NCBI GenBank assembly: GCA_028095005.1
Contig: CM051461.1
Span: forward strand, 169,763,144-169,827,143
Direction of reading: 5' to 3'
Length of the DNA: 64,000 nucleotides
From: Rhynchospora pubera
Lineage: Eukaryota > Streptophyta > Magnoliopsida > Poales > Cyperaceae
The notes below the pieces were generated by a model. The model searched no databases. It saw nothing but the letters and a program-made list of their open reading frames with translations, and was not told where the DNA came from. The translations under genes were made by a program, and so were the position numbers. Numbering within the stretch: position 1 is the stretch's first letter; each line of letters begins with the position of its first letter. Below are positions 37,118-49,723 of this stretch, piece after piece.

Positions 37118-38089
37118 ATGGAAAATTTTGACTGTTGGTCATTAAATATGAATTTTATTCAGAATTCTATCAACCAAATTTCTCTTATTCGAGAATAAAG
37201 AGTGAATATGAACAAACTATAAACTAGTAAATTTCTCGTCTGAGGATAACAAAGTTGCATAATTATTGAGTCACTGAATTGCAACTAATATGACAATTTA
37301 ATTTTGTCCTCTTAGTAGAGTAGAATTGGAAAATTGCCAATGGTCCCAATTTAACATGTTAGATACGTTCCACAAATTTCAATTTCATAATTGCGATATA
37401 ATTTTCAATAGGATAAGCATATGACTTCTGCAAAATCATTGGTAGTTCATTCAATGTGTTTTATTTCGATTTCTGTTGCACCATATGTATCTCTATCGTG
37501 AGAAGAAAGCATGAACATTGGCAAATCATAATAAGCACATAAATTTAATAATGCAGGATGTAAATCAGATACAGAAGAACCATGAGAAATTAATTGCATT
37601 GTGTTTTTGTATTTGTCTGCGAATGTCCTATTAAATCTGTCCTTATCACAAACTAAGTACAATGCTGTTGGAATTTGTTTTCCTCTTTTGGTTTTCTTGT
37701 TTATTTATCCTATTAATTTCTCCTCGGAGCATTGTCTTGGAAAATGTCCTTGGAGCAGAATGCTGATTCTAAGAAGAGGTGTGCCTTAAAAAAGAACTAT
37801 AGAAGTTGCAATCAAGAGATATTAAGTGCTGTTGTTTTTATAAGAACTGCTTAATAAATAGTATGAATTGATATATGAGATCAATGATCTTTTTCTGCCA
37901 ATGTTTTCTTTTCCTGCTCTTATGAAGTTCACAGTTCTCTTGAATTTTTGCTTCTTTTATTTGTTCTTTGGATAAAAAAAGTGGAGCAGATTGTTTTGCC
38001 GTTATTAATTTTAGGCTGGCCTTGTCGTTACGGCCCATGTTAAATTCTAACGAGATATTTGATACTTTTCCATATGTACCTTACCAGTT

Positions 38090-38530
38090 GGTGATGGGTC
38101 ATGGGATGTGCAAAATGCTGGTTGTGCTTTTGTGTTATATGCTGGCGGGTAATTGATGGAAATAGGTCATTCAAATTATTGCTTGCATGACCCTTACCAA
38201 GCTGAAGTGGTGGCTATGAAGGAGGCATTACAGAGAGTACAAGAAAGAGGATTGCAGATGTTAGAGATTGAGGTGTATACTGATTATGAGGTGTTGGTAG
38301 CAGTCATAACTGAAGGAAATGTGGATAGTGTCCCATCTTGGCAAGTTTGGGATGATACAATGCAGGTGATACATTTGGCACAATAATTTCAAGACAAGCT
38401 ACCGGTAAGTAAGTCAGAAGAAAGGCAGTGCAGGCGGCACGTTTACTGGCAGATATGGCAAGGTCAGGGTCTCAGGGAGAAGATATCTGGGAAATCCAAG
38501 ATTCTGGCATGCGGATGAAAAAGAGGTTGC
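38090..38530 (+). pseudogene. Broken RNase H domain of a non-LTR (LINE-type) retroelement
   Basis: Reading from 38090 gives GDGSWDVQNAGCAFVLYAGG, the start of the plant RNase H-like (RVT_3) fold. An in-frame TAA follows (38150-38152). Reading then continues as HDPYQAEVVAMKEALQRV and LEIEVYTDYEVLVAVI, the expected acidic helix and 'VYTDS..LV' strand. A further frame change leads to VQAARLLADMARSG, the C-terminal helix. One stop and one frameshift show it is dead. No reverse-transcriptase domain is visible upstream, so the copy is truncated. Confidence 0.7.
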
Positions 38531-39287
38531 CGATAGGTTAGATGATAAGTTTTTCCAAAAAAATTAATTTGATCCACCTCGAGTTGGATGTTTTTTATTT
38601 TTAGGACTCCTCACTTAGTTGGGTAGTTTTCTTTAATTAAATTTTAGTTGTTTACTTCTTATTTTATTGTAATCTTTTTCTTAGGTTTTTATTGCTGGTT
38701 TTAGGAGTTAGTTCTTAGATTTATGTTATATTCTTGATTTGTAGCCTTCTGGCGTGTTTTTATTTAATTATAGCCTACGGTCATTTAAAAATGACAAAAA
38801 AAAGTTACTTTTTCGACTCTTTGCTCTCTGTATACACTTTCTCTCCCCTTCTATCTCATTTTGTATTTTTCAGCTTGTTTCGTCCTTGCAGCAAGACATG
38901 TTTTCTATTCTCTACGGCTCCACTGGATGTCAAAATAGTTACAAAATTACAAAACACATTTTGAGTTGAATTTGAAACTCGGCTAGAGAATTATTTATAG
39001 ATATTGAATTTAAAATAAAATAGAAAATTTTGACATCCCTTCTCCCAAGAAAAGAATTATAAAAAAAAAAATGCTCAAAACTGAGTTGCTCGAGTATCCA
39101 GAAAAGTAACACGCTAGGTTAAAAGTTGATTGAAAACACACTAGGTTGATTAAAAGGAGATGATGATTAATTTATTATGATTATGATTATTATTATTTAT
39201 TTTTGTCGATCAGAGTATCAAGAAGTAATACATTTTAATCCAATAGAAAAACTAAGAGAAGTTAAATTTTGTTTTAAACTTGATTAT

Positions 39288-39415
39288 GGTTCCGTTTGGA
39301 TGGATGCAAGAATAAAGAAATAGCTTCTTTCTACTCCCAAATTTATTATAAACAATTCAAACTCTTCACAAAGTTACACACTTCCCAATACGTCTTCCCT
39401 TATTCCGTTTGAATC
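39288..39415. mobile_element. Tourist-like MITE, copy 6 (degenerate)
   Basis: Left end GGTTCCGTTTGGAT, core AAACAATTCAAACTCTTCAC plus AAAGTTACACACTTCCC. The right end has decayed to CCGTTTGAATC, so the boundary and target-site duplication are uncertain. Confidence 0.6.
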
Positions 39416-42023
39416 ATGCATCATCCTGTCTTAAGGCTCAAATTGTATTGATAATATATCACGTTTTACGCACAAAATTCAAATCTGAAGTCATGACACA
39501 ACCCATGAATACATCACTACGTATTTAATTTAACATTTGCATATCGAGTTTGAACGTACCCAGACACGTACTAAACATATCGTGATTGCGTACACATCTC
39601 AAAGTAATACATTACCTGCAATTGCTGCAAATGAAACTAATGTTCAATGTGAATTCTTCTTTTTCTGTTCTCAAAAGAAAAAAGGAAAAAAAAAGCTTTT
39701 CTTTTTCGATCAAGCGATCGATGAGTTATTTTAATGTTTCTCACGACTCCGAAAGTAGGCTAGATGCTGTTACCTGTTACTGGAATAAAGTGGCTATAAC
39801 ACAAGTACACAACGCCAAAATACGATTAATATTGAGCAATTAAAGTGGCTAGAAGGGCCAAACTTACGTGTTGGACCCGCACCAAATACAAATTTATTGA
39901 CCCACTTGTCGCGAAGTAAATTAAGCATGCTGTACCGGACCTTTTGGTGTTCGGAACGATCTTTAATTCTTCATTATCTCGCTGTTTGCCAGATCAGAAG
40001 CTTATTCTCTTTTTAGAAAAGTTAAATCCACAAGTATGGACTAATACAAAATGTTTGTTGGTCCAAATTATTTGACTATTCAAATCATGTATCTTATGTG
40101 AATTTGCTTTTGATTTAATGGTCCTTCCAATTAGGCAAAATGTCTTTTTTTTTAGGGACACTTGGAGCGAATCTAAAATGTGAAGTGAAATTGTGCAACA
40201 ACGCCAATCTCATAAATTTAGAAATTTTGATAATTTTAGTGACCTTTATCTTTATGCTTTGTTTTTGTTTTCTTTTAATTTTTTGTTAACTAGATAGGTG
40301 AAGTGATTTTGATATGGAAAGAAACTCTTCTCAAGGCTAATATATAATTGTCTTGTAGAACACTCGAGGGGTGAATAAAGATACATCTCTTTTATAATTT
40401 TATTATTTTCTTTTTTTTGAATTTTTAAATTTTTTCTATAAAAATGAAAAAAAAAAACGTGCCTCAACCGAACCGGTTCGCCATATTGCAATGAAAGACA
40501 AGCAAAAGCAGGACAATAAATTGAAAAATATGAATACATAAAAATAGTTGAATTTCCAAGTTCCTTAGCCATTTCATGTCGCATGTGTCCTTCGCTGTCA
40601 ATATCTTTGTGATACTTAGCTTTAATTTTGAGGGAGTTGTTGGGTTATTTCATTGTGCATGTCATTAGAGTTCCCAAAAAAAAAAAAAAAAACGAATATG
40701 CATAATATTTGTTGATCTAAAATTTTTTATTGAAAATTTCTCATTTAGAACTTATTATTTTATTTTAGTAGACATTTCCTTCCGAAATAAAATCAGAAAA
40801 CCAACTGTGCATTGAAATCCAAAAAATAATTCTAGCATAAATAAAATTTGTGAAATTGACCCTTCTGTAATTTAAATTATAATATGGTTCACAATCACTG
40901 AGGTTCTCATTTGGCCGCCTTTTTGTCATTCAAACTTCAATAATACTCGTTCAAAGTTGTTATCTTGATAACCTATCTAATTTTATCAAGGAACCTAATA
41001 TGGCAAATCGAATATAAACAAAGTGTGGGAGAGAGGAAAAAAAGACGTATTAAAAGAAAGAAAAAAAAACGAAAAAGCAGTGAGGAGTATAGCTTTTGTT
41101 CCTCTTCCACGGTCTTCCACTGAACGTGTAATATATTATTTGGATTCACGCAAGTAAACTCAATTTCAAATAATTTTATATTTAACTAGGTGGGGAAGCG
41201 CGGCTTTGCCGCGTTTTAGTGGATTTTTTTTGTATTTTAATTTTAAGAACCACTAATAATTTGTCATTAAGTTTAATTTGTGTGCGACATATAAGTGCAT
41301 AAGTATCATACATGAGCTGCTTTAGCATCCATATACATTGAATTTTTTAAAAAAAAAACACATAAGCAATTGAAGAAACCCAAATAGAGCCACCACACAT
41401 TTGATTGATATTCATAAACCTAGTCATTCCTTCAGGCAAAAAGCGAGTTAAAATTTTCAATTTTTGAATAAATCAACAGAAAAATACGTATGTTTAGTCT
41501 AGGTACTTGTTCTTGCATTTGGATTACATAATTATCAGAATGCCGGTTCAGCTATCGCAATAATACTTGAAACTAAAGTACCACCTCTATATATACTTGT
41601 CTCTTCCTCATTACGATTGAGATGCAAAAACTGGTTAAATTTCATTTTATTTAAAAATATTTGTTAAACAATTAGCAAAATACATGCTCAGTCAAAATGC
41701 CTCCATATATAATCTATAGAAATTGCTAACCCTTAATCCTGAAAAAAAAAAATGCATACTCTCATCAACTTGTCCAAATTTTCGATTTTGAAGACTTCCA
41801 TTTAATATTTGCATCTGAAGCTAAAAACTTGCAACAATTAGTTTATTTTTTTGGTGAAAGAGAATTGTAAAAGAAAATACATGCATGACCTATGTTTCGA
41901 TGTGTCTTTTATTTGAACCACAAACTTTAGCCTAAAGATGAACTTGTCAGAAAGCTTAATTATTAGTGTCATTGTAATCAGCATCACCAGCTTAATAATG
42001 TAGATGAATGAATGCCACTAATT

Positions 42024-42179
42024 GGCTCCGTTTGGATGAGCCCTAAGAATTAGGGAATAAGGAAATAAGAGAGTAAATATATTATAAATAATTCAAACTC
42101 TTCACAAAGTTACACACTTCCCAATATTTCTTCCCTACTTCTCTTATTCCTCTTATTCCCACACCATCCAAACGGAGCC
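42024..42179. mobile_element. Tourist-like MITE, copy 7, nested in the Helitron
   Basis: Perfect inverted ends GGCTCCGTTTGGAT and ATCCAAACGGAGCC, with core TTCAAACTCTTCACAAAG and TTACACACTTCCC. The flanks read ATT and AAT, so the 3 bp duplication is not exact. Being inside the Helitron it could have inserted after it, or been carried along. Confidence 0.8.
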
Positions 42180-43400
42180 AATGTGTTATATACAAAATTC
42201 ATTTTTTTAAATAGATCAATTCCTCATTTATTTCTAAGAAGATAAATTTTATTGGAATTATTGATGATAGCATTTACTAATTAAATGTCATGACTAATTA
42301 GAAGTAGGCTAAGTGTAACTGGTTGAGTAATATAAAAGAGTATAACCTCATGACCTGTAACAAAAAAGCAAGTCTCTAACAAAATCTATTATTTTAGCTG
42401 GCCAAGACACTAAAAAAAAGGGCAGAAATGGTAAAATTTTAAAATACATTAACATCAAGACTAAGTGCCCGTAATACAATGAAAGATGATTGTACAAAAG
42501 TCATGACACTTGTACTATTAGTGAAATATTTTGGGCTCCAAAGTACGCATATATATCTAAAAATTTAAAATGCATCCCATTTTGACCATCATATATTTGT
42601 TTTCTTTTTCTTGAAGACAAAGCCCTCATCTTTATATAAATTAAAAGTTCAATTGCAATTCAGGAGCTAAAAGAATAAAAGAAAGATAAGTAATTATAAA
42701 AATAAAAGCAAAATTTGAAGCCTAAGCGAAAGAATAAGAGGATGCAAACTTATAAAAGTAAACAAATAAAAAAAAAGAAATAACTACCAGAAAATTAGAT
42801 TGTTCTTAACACATTCCATTCTCGAAAGGAATCTACAATCAAGTCTGAAGGTGATTTACAACTTCCCTCAAATATTTTGCACCTCTCTCTCCAAGGATGA
42901 AGATTGCAGTTGCAAATATTTTTCTGATTGTCTTTGGAACGTGAGAACTTGAGGTAATGTTAGAATATATGTGGCAGTAGCAGCAAAAGAAGACAGGACC
43001 ACGCTAAAAATTGGTTTTGGTATAAATAAATATTGACAATAAAATTCACCATCTTGTTACATCTCAAACATGTGAATATGTACACAGAAATTGCTATGAA
43101 AACTTTAAATAAATGAATATACTTTATCTTGGTCTAAGGTCATTCGTTAGCAAAAGATCCTGTAAAACATTTCTGATTCAGGGCCAGACTCACTTCAAGT
43201 CAATTCTGGACTCACTTTGGAAACATGTATTAAATACAGGAAAATCATTTGATGATTGCATAAAAGTCTCATGTTTAATTTAATGAAAAATATTCATTTT
43301 TACATGCCATGTCTCTGTGCATTGATTTAACAGTGATTAGCACATGTGATAACCAAATTAAACCATATAATTTGTCATGTTTCAATCATATTCATACCTG

Positions 43401-43470
43401 CATGTGCCGCACCATCTCCATCATCTTTTTGCTCGATGCATGTGCCGCACCATCTCCATCATCTTTTTGC
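43401..43470. repeat. 38 bp tandem duplication inside the Helitron
   Basis: The unit beginning CATGTGCCGCACCATCTCCA occurs twice back to back, with a near-identical stretch of about 32 nt in the second copy. The sequence is less AT-rich than its surroundings, so it may come from captured DNA. Confidence 0.85.
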
Positions 43471-45563
43471 AAGCACGTTGTTGTTACTGCCACAATAAAA
43501 AATATACTAAATTATCTTAAAATTATTGTAAACATGGTCTACATTTTAAAAAAAATGTCAAGTGATTATCTAAACTGTTAACTGCAGTACTGAAATTTTC
43601 AATGCAGAAAACAATATACTGAGGTATTTAAAGGAACCTATTGTTCCTCAATAGAAGATTCCCAGCAGTTCAGTGTTCCAGATAAAAAAAAAAACCCCAA
43701 GCTTTTAATGATGGTTCAAAGCTTATATTAACATTTGGTAACTGGACAAACTTCAATTCCAGTGTTGAGGAACAATAGAAGAATAGAAAATGTAAATAGA
43801 AGTTGTCACTGTTAAGCCGTTCACATATTTCTTCGTACGACAATTTTGTTAGTGTATAAACAGCTTATAACTGCTAAAAAAACTGTTGATGAGCAATATC
43901 AGTTAATTTACCTCATATATCAATTACCATCATGTAATATGAAAGATAATTATTTAACATAATTTTTCTTATTGACCCTTATACCCTCACTCTCTGTACA
44001 TTTTGCTTGTATCAGTATTATTTCAATGTAACAACATTCTTCTTTTCATAAATATTTGCAGACCAATCATTCAACATGGTACAATAAGAAAAGATGTCTT
44101 CTCAGTCAGTGAATAATTAAAATAATTAGTATCATAGAATATTATTTTTAAGGGAAAAACAAAAATAGGCTGAACATGATGTATAGTGGGGATATCAATA
44201 TCACAGAAGCTTTTACCTTTTAGTATGTAGCCAAGGAAACAACAATGAGGGCACAAAGATCACTTTTATTATAAAGTTCTTCAAATTAGTAATTTCAATA
44301 TTACTATTGAAGAATATTCTAAACATGTTTATGATGCATTAAAGGACAATGAAAAGGTCTTCCAACATAATTGAAATATGCTTCTCTCTATAAAAATTAC
44401 CTGGAAAGTTGAAAAAAAATTGCAATAGTTGCCAGCCTGTGATGGTGCTTAGGCACTAAAATTTGACCAGACTATTTTCTCATGGAGATCAATTATAACT
44501 ATATTTTAGCAATTGTATTATTAAAACAAAAAACAGTAAGAAGTGGATCTAACCTAGTGGGTTGTTAAAAAAGCCCATCTCAATTGTCCAGCTTTCTCTA
44601 CCAAGCAATTCATAAGCTTACTTATCCGCTCTTCCATGCTTTTTGTCTTTAATCCAACTGCCTAAAATTTTTCATATCAAACTATTAATGTTAATTCAAA
44701 TTAGAGGTGCAAGAGGAATATTTAAAAAAACTTACAAACAAAAAACAATCTTCAATTTGAATTTTGACGATCATATTCAAAGAAAGGAAAAATTAACCTT
44801 AAAATGAGTACCAGTAAACATCATCTATAAGAGATGATGATTAAATATTCATTGATGTAGTCTGCAAGTGCAATATTATTTAAATAAGATTTCGGTCAAT
44901 CCAAATTTGTTATGGTAGCAAAATGCCAAAATAGAAAGAAGTAAAATAACTTGAAATCACACATGTTGCAGTAACAAATAGAGTTGAATATTTAATCGCT
45001 TGAAGGAGTGCTCCTCGTATTCATTTTTCATATGGAAGCCATGGGGAGATTAACGGGGTTGGAAAGAGGTCAAGGAAGGAGATTAGGTTAAGAAATCCTT
45101 GCTTGTTTGAGTGCCATCGAGGCGGCAGCGGCTATCGATCAGGTCCTCATCCTCCTTTGAATTCCCCTCAGGAAGCGCCACCGAGCAGACCGGCGTGTGG
45201 CTTCGTCGGCAGTCGCAGCTTACAATTACATCAAACTGAGATTCGTTAATGGTGAGTCGGGCCCCTTTTTCTTACGTACCATCTCTGCCGTTTGCAACCA
45301 CGCAAGGTAACGGAGGGAGGCGGTGTCGATCAGAGGAGGGTAGGAGCTTGGGCACAAACAAATGGAGAGGGGGAATTGAGATGTTGAGGAGGTAGAGGCA
45401 CACACCAGGTCAAAAGCAAAAGGGAGGTGGCGTCTGCGTGAGGTCGGAAAGAAAGAGGAAAAAAGAAAGGCAAATCAGATCTGATCGCGAAAACATGCGG
45501 ACGGTTGTGATGGCGTGTCGCGCATCCAGCAAAAAAGCGGTCATCGGACACCCACCGGTTTTA

Positions 45564-45568
<5 letters not shown>

Positions 45569-45616
<48 letters not shown>
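45569..45616. repeat. (AT)n microsatellite at the Helitron 5' end
   Basis: About 24 AT/TA dinucleotides ending in CTAGA. Its length may vary between individuals, and it makes the exact Helitron 5' boundary less certain. Confidence 0.9.
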
Positions 45617-45617
<1 letters not shown>

Positions 45618-46084
45618 TAGATGTCAATTAATTTTTTTAAGATAAAATTATAGGTATATTAAATCAATTTTATTTTACACTCGTTATTAATGATGTCGAA
45701 ATGAACATAAAAGGGGGAAAAAAATAAAATTGTGAACTGTTTTTATTAATTTAATCTACATATTTTCGACTTATTTAGTATTAAATTGAAGGGCGATCAG
45801 ATTTGTACAGCTGAGCCTGAAAGTGGATAGGCTGCGGTGGAAAGGTTCCATGTACAACGCCAAGTCGCCAATGTGAAATGCATGTAGGATAGTCAATAAG
45901 CAAAAAGATACTTCACGTGTACCCATGTTATAGAAAAAGAGATCATTGAAAATTTCGGCTGATCGTGATCCAACTAGCTAGTCTCGATTGTTAAGCAGAT
46001 TTTGGTAAATTAAAAAGAGTATTGGAATATGTTACTTAATAGTAAGAAATGATATTAAAATTTTGTCTTTTGAATAGTACTACA

Positions 46085-46182
46085 AATATAAAAACAGGTG
46101 AATTTTATTCAAAGAGTAACAATTTTTTGTAGGTTCCATTGAAATATAAAAACAGGTGAATTTTATTCAAAGAGTAACAATT
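46085..46182. repeat. Direct duplication of 40 bp, 58 bp period
   Basis: AATATAAAAACAGGTGAATT and the following 20 nt occur identically starting at 46085 and 46143, separated by an 18 nt spacer. This looks like a local duplication. Confidence 0.85.
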
Positions 46183-46384
46183 CAGAGGAAACCATTTAAC
46201 GTGAAATATATAAATGACATTTGCATACGACGCACGAAAAAAGGGGGAAAAAAAAGCTGAACCGGCTTATATAGTGATCTCTAGGCTGATCTATGTATAC
46301 TCTTTTTCAAATAACGCTGGGAAATGCCATCCTAAATAAAAACATTCATCCCACACACAATTATGCGTGTATATCGACTCTAAG

Positions 46385-47425
46385 TAGGGATGAAAACGGA
46401 TCGGATGCGGAGCGGATGTTGCTCTTTTCATATCCGCATTCATATTTTTTTTCGGATACGGATACGAATACGGATGCGTTCGAATACGGATACGGTTCGG
46501 ATATTAAACGGATACAAATACGGTTCATATATTGTCGAATACGGAGTCGAATACAAATATATTTTGTCGGATACGGATCACATTCATGGTTACACATTAA
46601 CACTATATATTATGTATAAATTATCCATAATCCGCATTAAGCATTATTTATAAATTAGTATAAATTATTATTTATAAATTAAAATTAAGTCTATTTTTTA
46701 ATGCATATGGGCGACTTGCCGAATAAAAACCTCTTTACTATATTTTGTGTTGTATGGTTAATGAAGGGATGTTTTATGTATCATTAATTGTTTCATATGC
46801 TAGATGGGTAAGGAATAGGAATAATTTATTAGCTTTTTGTACTGGGGCAACCGTACAAATTTATTGTTTAAGCAATGTTTATACAGACGTTATATTAAAA
46901 AATAAAAATGTTACACTCGCTACATACTTTATTTGCTTTCTGCCATCAAGATCCTAGATCCCAATCATTTTATTTACGACTTTTTCCTTCTCCCCCATTT
47001 TCATTTTCATTTCCGTGTTGTCCCTTCCTCTCCTTTTTTTTTTTTCGTTAATCCGAAAGTCTCTCTATTCTCTCGTTCTCATGGAATCTCTATTCGAATT
47101 TAGTTTCGCAATCTCTCCCCTCCTTCTCGTCCCTTATCGGCTATATTACTTTCTTGCCTCTCCTCGTGAGCCCCCAGAGAAATTCAGAATACATCGCATC
47201 GGAGATCCAAGCGTGACTTCCTATAATACGGATATCCGTTTTCCAAAACATATCGGATACGGATTTTTATCCGTATTCGCATCCGTATCCGCACCAAAAT
47301 TTCTTCCCACATCCGTATCCGTTTAAAAATATCCGAATCCGAACGGATACGGATATTAATATCCAAATCCACAATTTTTTGGATTCGGATCTAAGCGGAT
47401 ATTATCCGATCCGTTTTCATCCCTA
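46385..47425. mobile_element. Non-autonomous hAT element (1041 bp), exact 8 bp target duplication
   Basis: Perfect terminal inverted repeats of 22 nt begin TAGGGATGAAAACGGATCGG. ACTCTAAG flanks both sides exactly (46377-46384 and 47426-47433). The first 200 nt and last 220 nt are packed with GGATACGG and its complement, typical subterminal transposase-binding repeats. The middle (about 46.6-47.2 kb) is ordinary AT-rich DNA. Short open frames in it have no transposase motif, so the element depends on a partner. Confidence 0.88.
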
Positions 47426-48106
47426 ACTCTAAGAAAATAATTGGCTGATTTGAAATTATTGCATTAGAAAAATAAGAAAGGTAGAGTCGTCAATTTTTAG
47501 ATACCACCAAATATTTCAACTTAATTATTTATATTTTTATTTTAAAAATTAAAAATTGAGTATTAAATCTGAATCGTTGATTTTGTTTGATTTAAGGAAC
47601 ATACAATTTGTTATTATATAACTTTTTATAAATTTTGGAGTATACTCAATCAAAAAGCATTTTTGGAACATATTAAAATTAATCTAGCATATTTAATAAA
47701 AAGTATTTAATTTTTTATCTATTGGTCGAGTATCAAATTAATTTTAAAATTTATAAAAATATGGTGATACGTCATTTGTTAAATTGATCAAAATCAATTG
47801 TTCGGGGAAAAGCTAGCGTGGGGCCCTGGTGGGCTCGGCCTCACTCATTTTTGAATTTTACTAATACCTACAAAAAGTTATTTTTTACCTTGTAGTAAAA
47901 GTATGAGCAAATATGTAGAATGACCCCTCCAAATATGAAATTTTCATATTTTCTGGCTTAGCCCCTGAAATTATTTGAATTTGATCTATGAATTTAAAAT
48001 TTTAAAATATTAACAATAAATAAAATCATGATATTTGACGGCATGTGGTGTTTGAATTTGGTGTTAGAGTCCATACAACAGTCGAAGTTCAGTAGTGCAT
48101 TGCAAG

Positions 48107-48446
48107 TATGGGTGTTAAATGTTAACAACGGAAGCGAAACAGGGTGTTCCATTTTCTGTTCCGTTCCAGCACACGGAAATGAAATCCATTCCGTTTCTGT
48201 TCCGTTTCGTAAAACGGAACATAAAACTGTTCCGTTAGCCGTTCCGTTCCTCATTTTCCACTGATTTCAGCCTATTTTCCATTGATTTCAGTCATTTTTC
48301 GATAAAACGGAACATTAACGTGCAATACCATCTGTTCCGTTTCAGTTCCGTCTCTGAAAGCGTAACATATTTACCATTCCGTTTCCGTTCCGTTTCGAAC
48401 GAAACGGAACGAAAACGGCTGAAACGGTAGACTATTGACACCCCTA
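48107..48446. mobile_element. hAT-type MITE (340 bp), exact 8 bp target duplication
   Basis: The right end, reverse-complemented, reads TAGGGGTGTCAATAG. The left end reads TATGGGTGTTAAATG and is a diverged copy. ATTGCAAG lies exactly on both sides (48099-48106 and 48447-48454). The body is filled with TTCCGTTCCG/CGGAACGGAA repeats. These are like the subterminal motifs of the 3.1 kb hAT element at 21.2 kb, so the two may share a transposase. Confidence 0.85.
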
Positions 48447-49723
48447 ATTGCAAGTACAATAGTCAAAAGGTCGCATATGAGCAGTGTATTGAACGGAAAT
48501 TGGTGGTGTATATACGGTATTGAACTGCTCAAGACATGCAGAATCAAACACGATGTTTATTGACCGCAGTCTGAGAATATTTCAACTTTTCGCGGCCCAA
48601 AAACATTTCTTTCAATTTATCAAAGTGAGAATAAAAAAATACTGAAATAGATAAGAATCTAGGCACTTTAATTCACAGCACCAAGACCATGACCAATTAT
48701 GCAAGAGGACCGTTTCTTTTGGTTAAATAGACTAATGAGTAGTTGGTCCCGTCGGGTTACTTTGCTTCTAGACCGTTAGTTTGGTTTGCTTCTAGACCGT
48801 TAGTTTGGTCTTTTTCTTTTTTCCTTTTTTTTTGCATGTAATATCTAGGTTTCTATGTCAATTTATGAAAAAAACGACTTTTTTGTAATACTTTGAATCA
48901 ATTTCGCTTCTAGACCGCTTTCATCTTCAATGAGATGACACTAGTAGATGTTTTGATTTCTGTTAAATTTATATTGCATTAAAGTTGACAAAAAAATGGT
49001 TGCTCAGGAATTGCAATTCTTCTCCCTAGGAAAAAAAAATGATTTAGCAGTGGTTGACACCCTAACCTTAAAAAAAAAAAAAAACATGATTTGTTTCTAA
49101 CTTGTGTCTTACAATGCATTACATAGAGTAAAAAAGCAATTGTAAAATAGAATATGCATAATTTATACTTTCTTAAGCAAAAATGTTTTTTCTAAATTTA
49201 ATAGTTTTCTTTGCTGCATAAACTATCATATATTAATAAAAGTTTCCTAAACTATCAGTAATTGAAGCTTAAGAAAAGAACTTGACAAAGACAAACTTAT
49301 CTAGCGGGTCATGACATGATGATTTACACTTATTTTTAAATTTTTAATTCTGAACTATTATAGTAGAATAGTATATAAAAGTCATTTGAAAACTGTTGAT
49401 ATTTGATATAGGACTCTCTTCTAATATAAACACAATATGTAAACTCATAATTATGTTTTTTTTTCTAAAAGTTTTTTTATATCACAATTTCCATAAATTA
49501 TCGAAAATACTAATCAATATATGGTTCTATACAAAATAAATTCTACCTAAAATGAATATTTAAAAGGTGTATGCAAAAAGTCATCTTGAAATCGTCATGG
49601 ATTCTTGGTAGTTCATATAGCACTTGGTTTTTAACATGAGTTGTAACCCATAAATCCGCGACAGTGCGGGTGAATCAACAAATTTGAAAAAAATTGACTG
49701 CTCATATTATTCACGAGTTTATA

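Larger units (their letters stand above)
37127..41185. other. Gene-free interval with retroelement debris
   Basis: Besides the broken RNase H fragment and one MITE copy listed separately, nothing coding could be supported. The minus-strand 71-codon frame at 37447-37662 reads like protein (DLHPALLNLCAYYDLPMF) but has no recognised family and no splice context. Confidence 0.45.
41186..45621 (-). mobile_element. Probable non-autonomous Helitron (4.4 kb)
   Basis: On the minus strand the right-hand plus-strand edge gives a 5' end TCTAGTATATATATAT. The left-hand edge gives a 3' end with a GC-rich hairpin (CGCGGC, loop, GCCGCG), a 9 nt spacer and CTAG. The host bases are A and T on the expected sides (plus-strand A at 41185 and T at 45622). 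Helitrons show exactly these features: 5' TC, 3' hairpin plus CTRR, insertion at AT, no duplication. No Rep/helicase coding is visible, so it is non-autonomous. The segment near its 5' end (about 45.0-45.55 kb) is much GC-richer than the rest, as seen when Helitrons capture gene pieces; its source is unknown. A Tourist-like MITE is nested inside. The pairing of these two ends is the weaker part of the call. Confidence 0.6.

Noticed and set aside
43401..43470. Possible CRISPR-like or satellite array
   Set aside because: Only two copies of a 38 bp unit with no regular spacers; a local tandem duplication.
45330..45551. 73-codon minus-strand frame in the GC-rich block of the Helitron
   Set aside because: No known domain; noted only as possible captured DNA.
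46293..46653. Overlapping open frames on both strands rich in R, I, Y and D (for example RIRIRIRMRSNTD)
   Set aside because: They are by-products of the GGATACGG repeats at the end of the hAT element.
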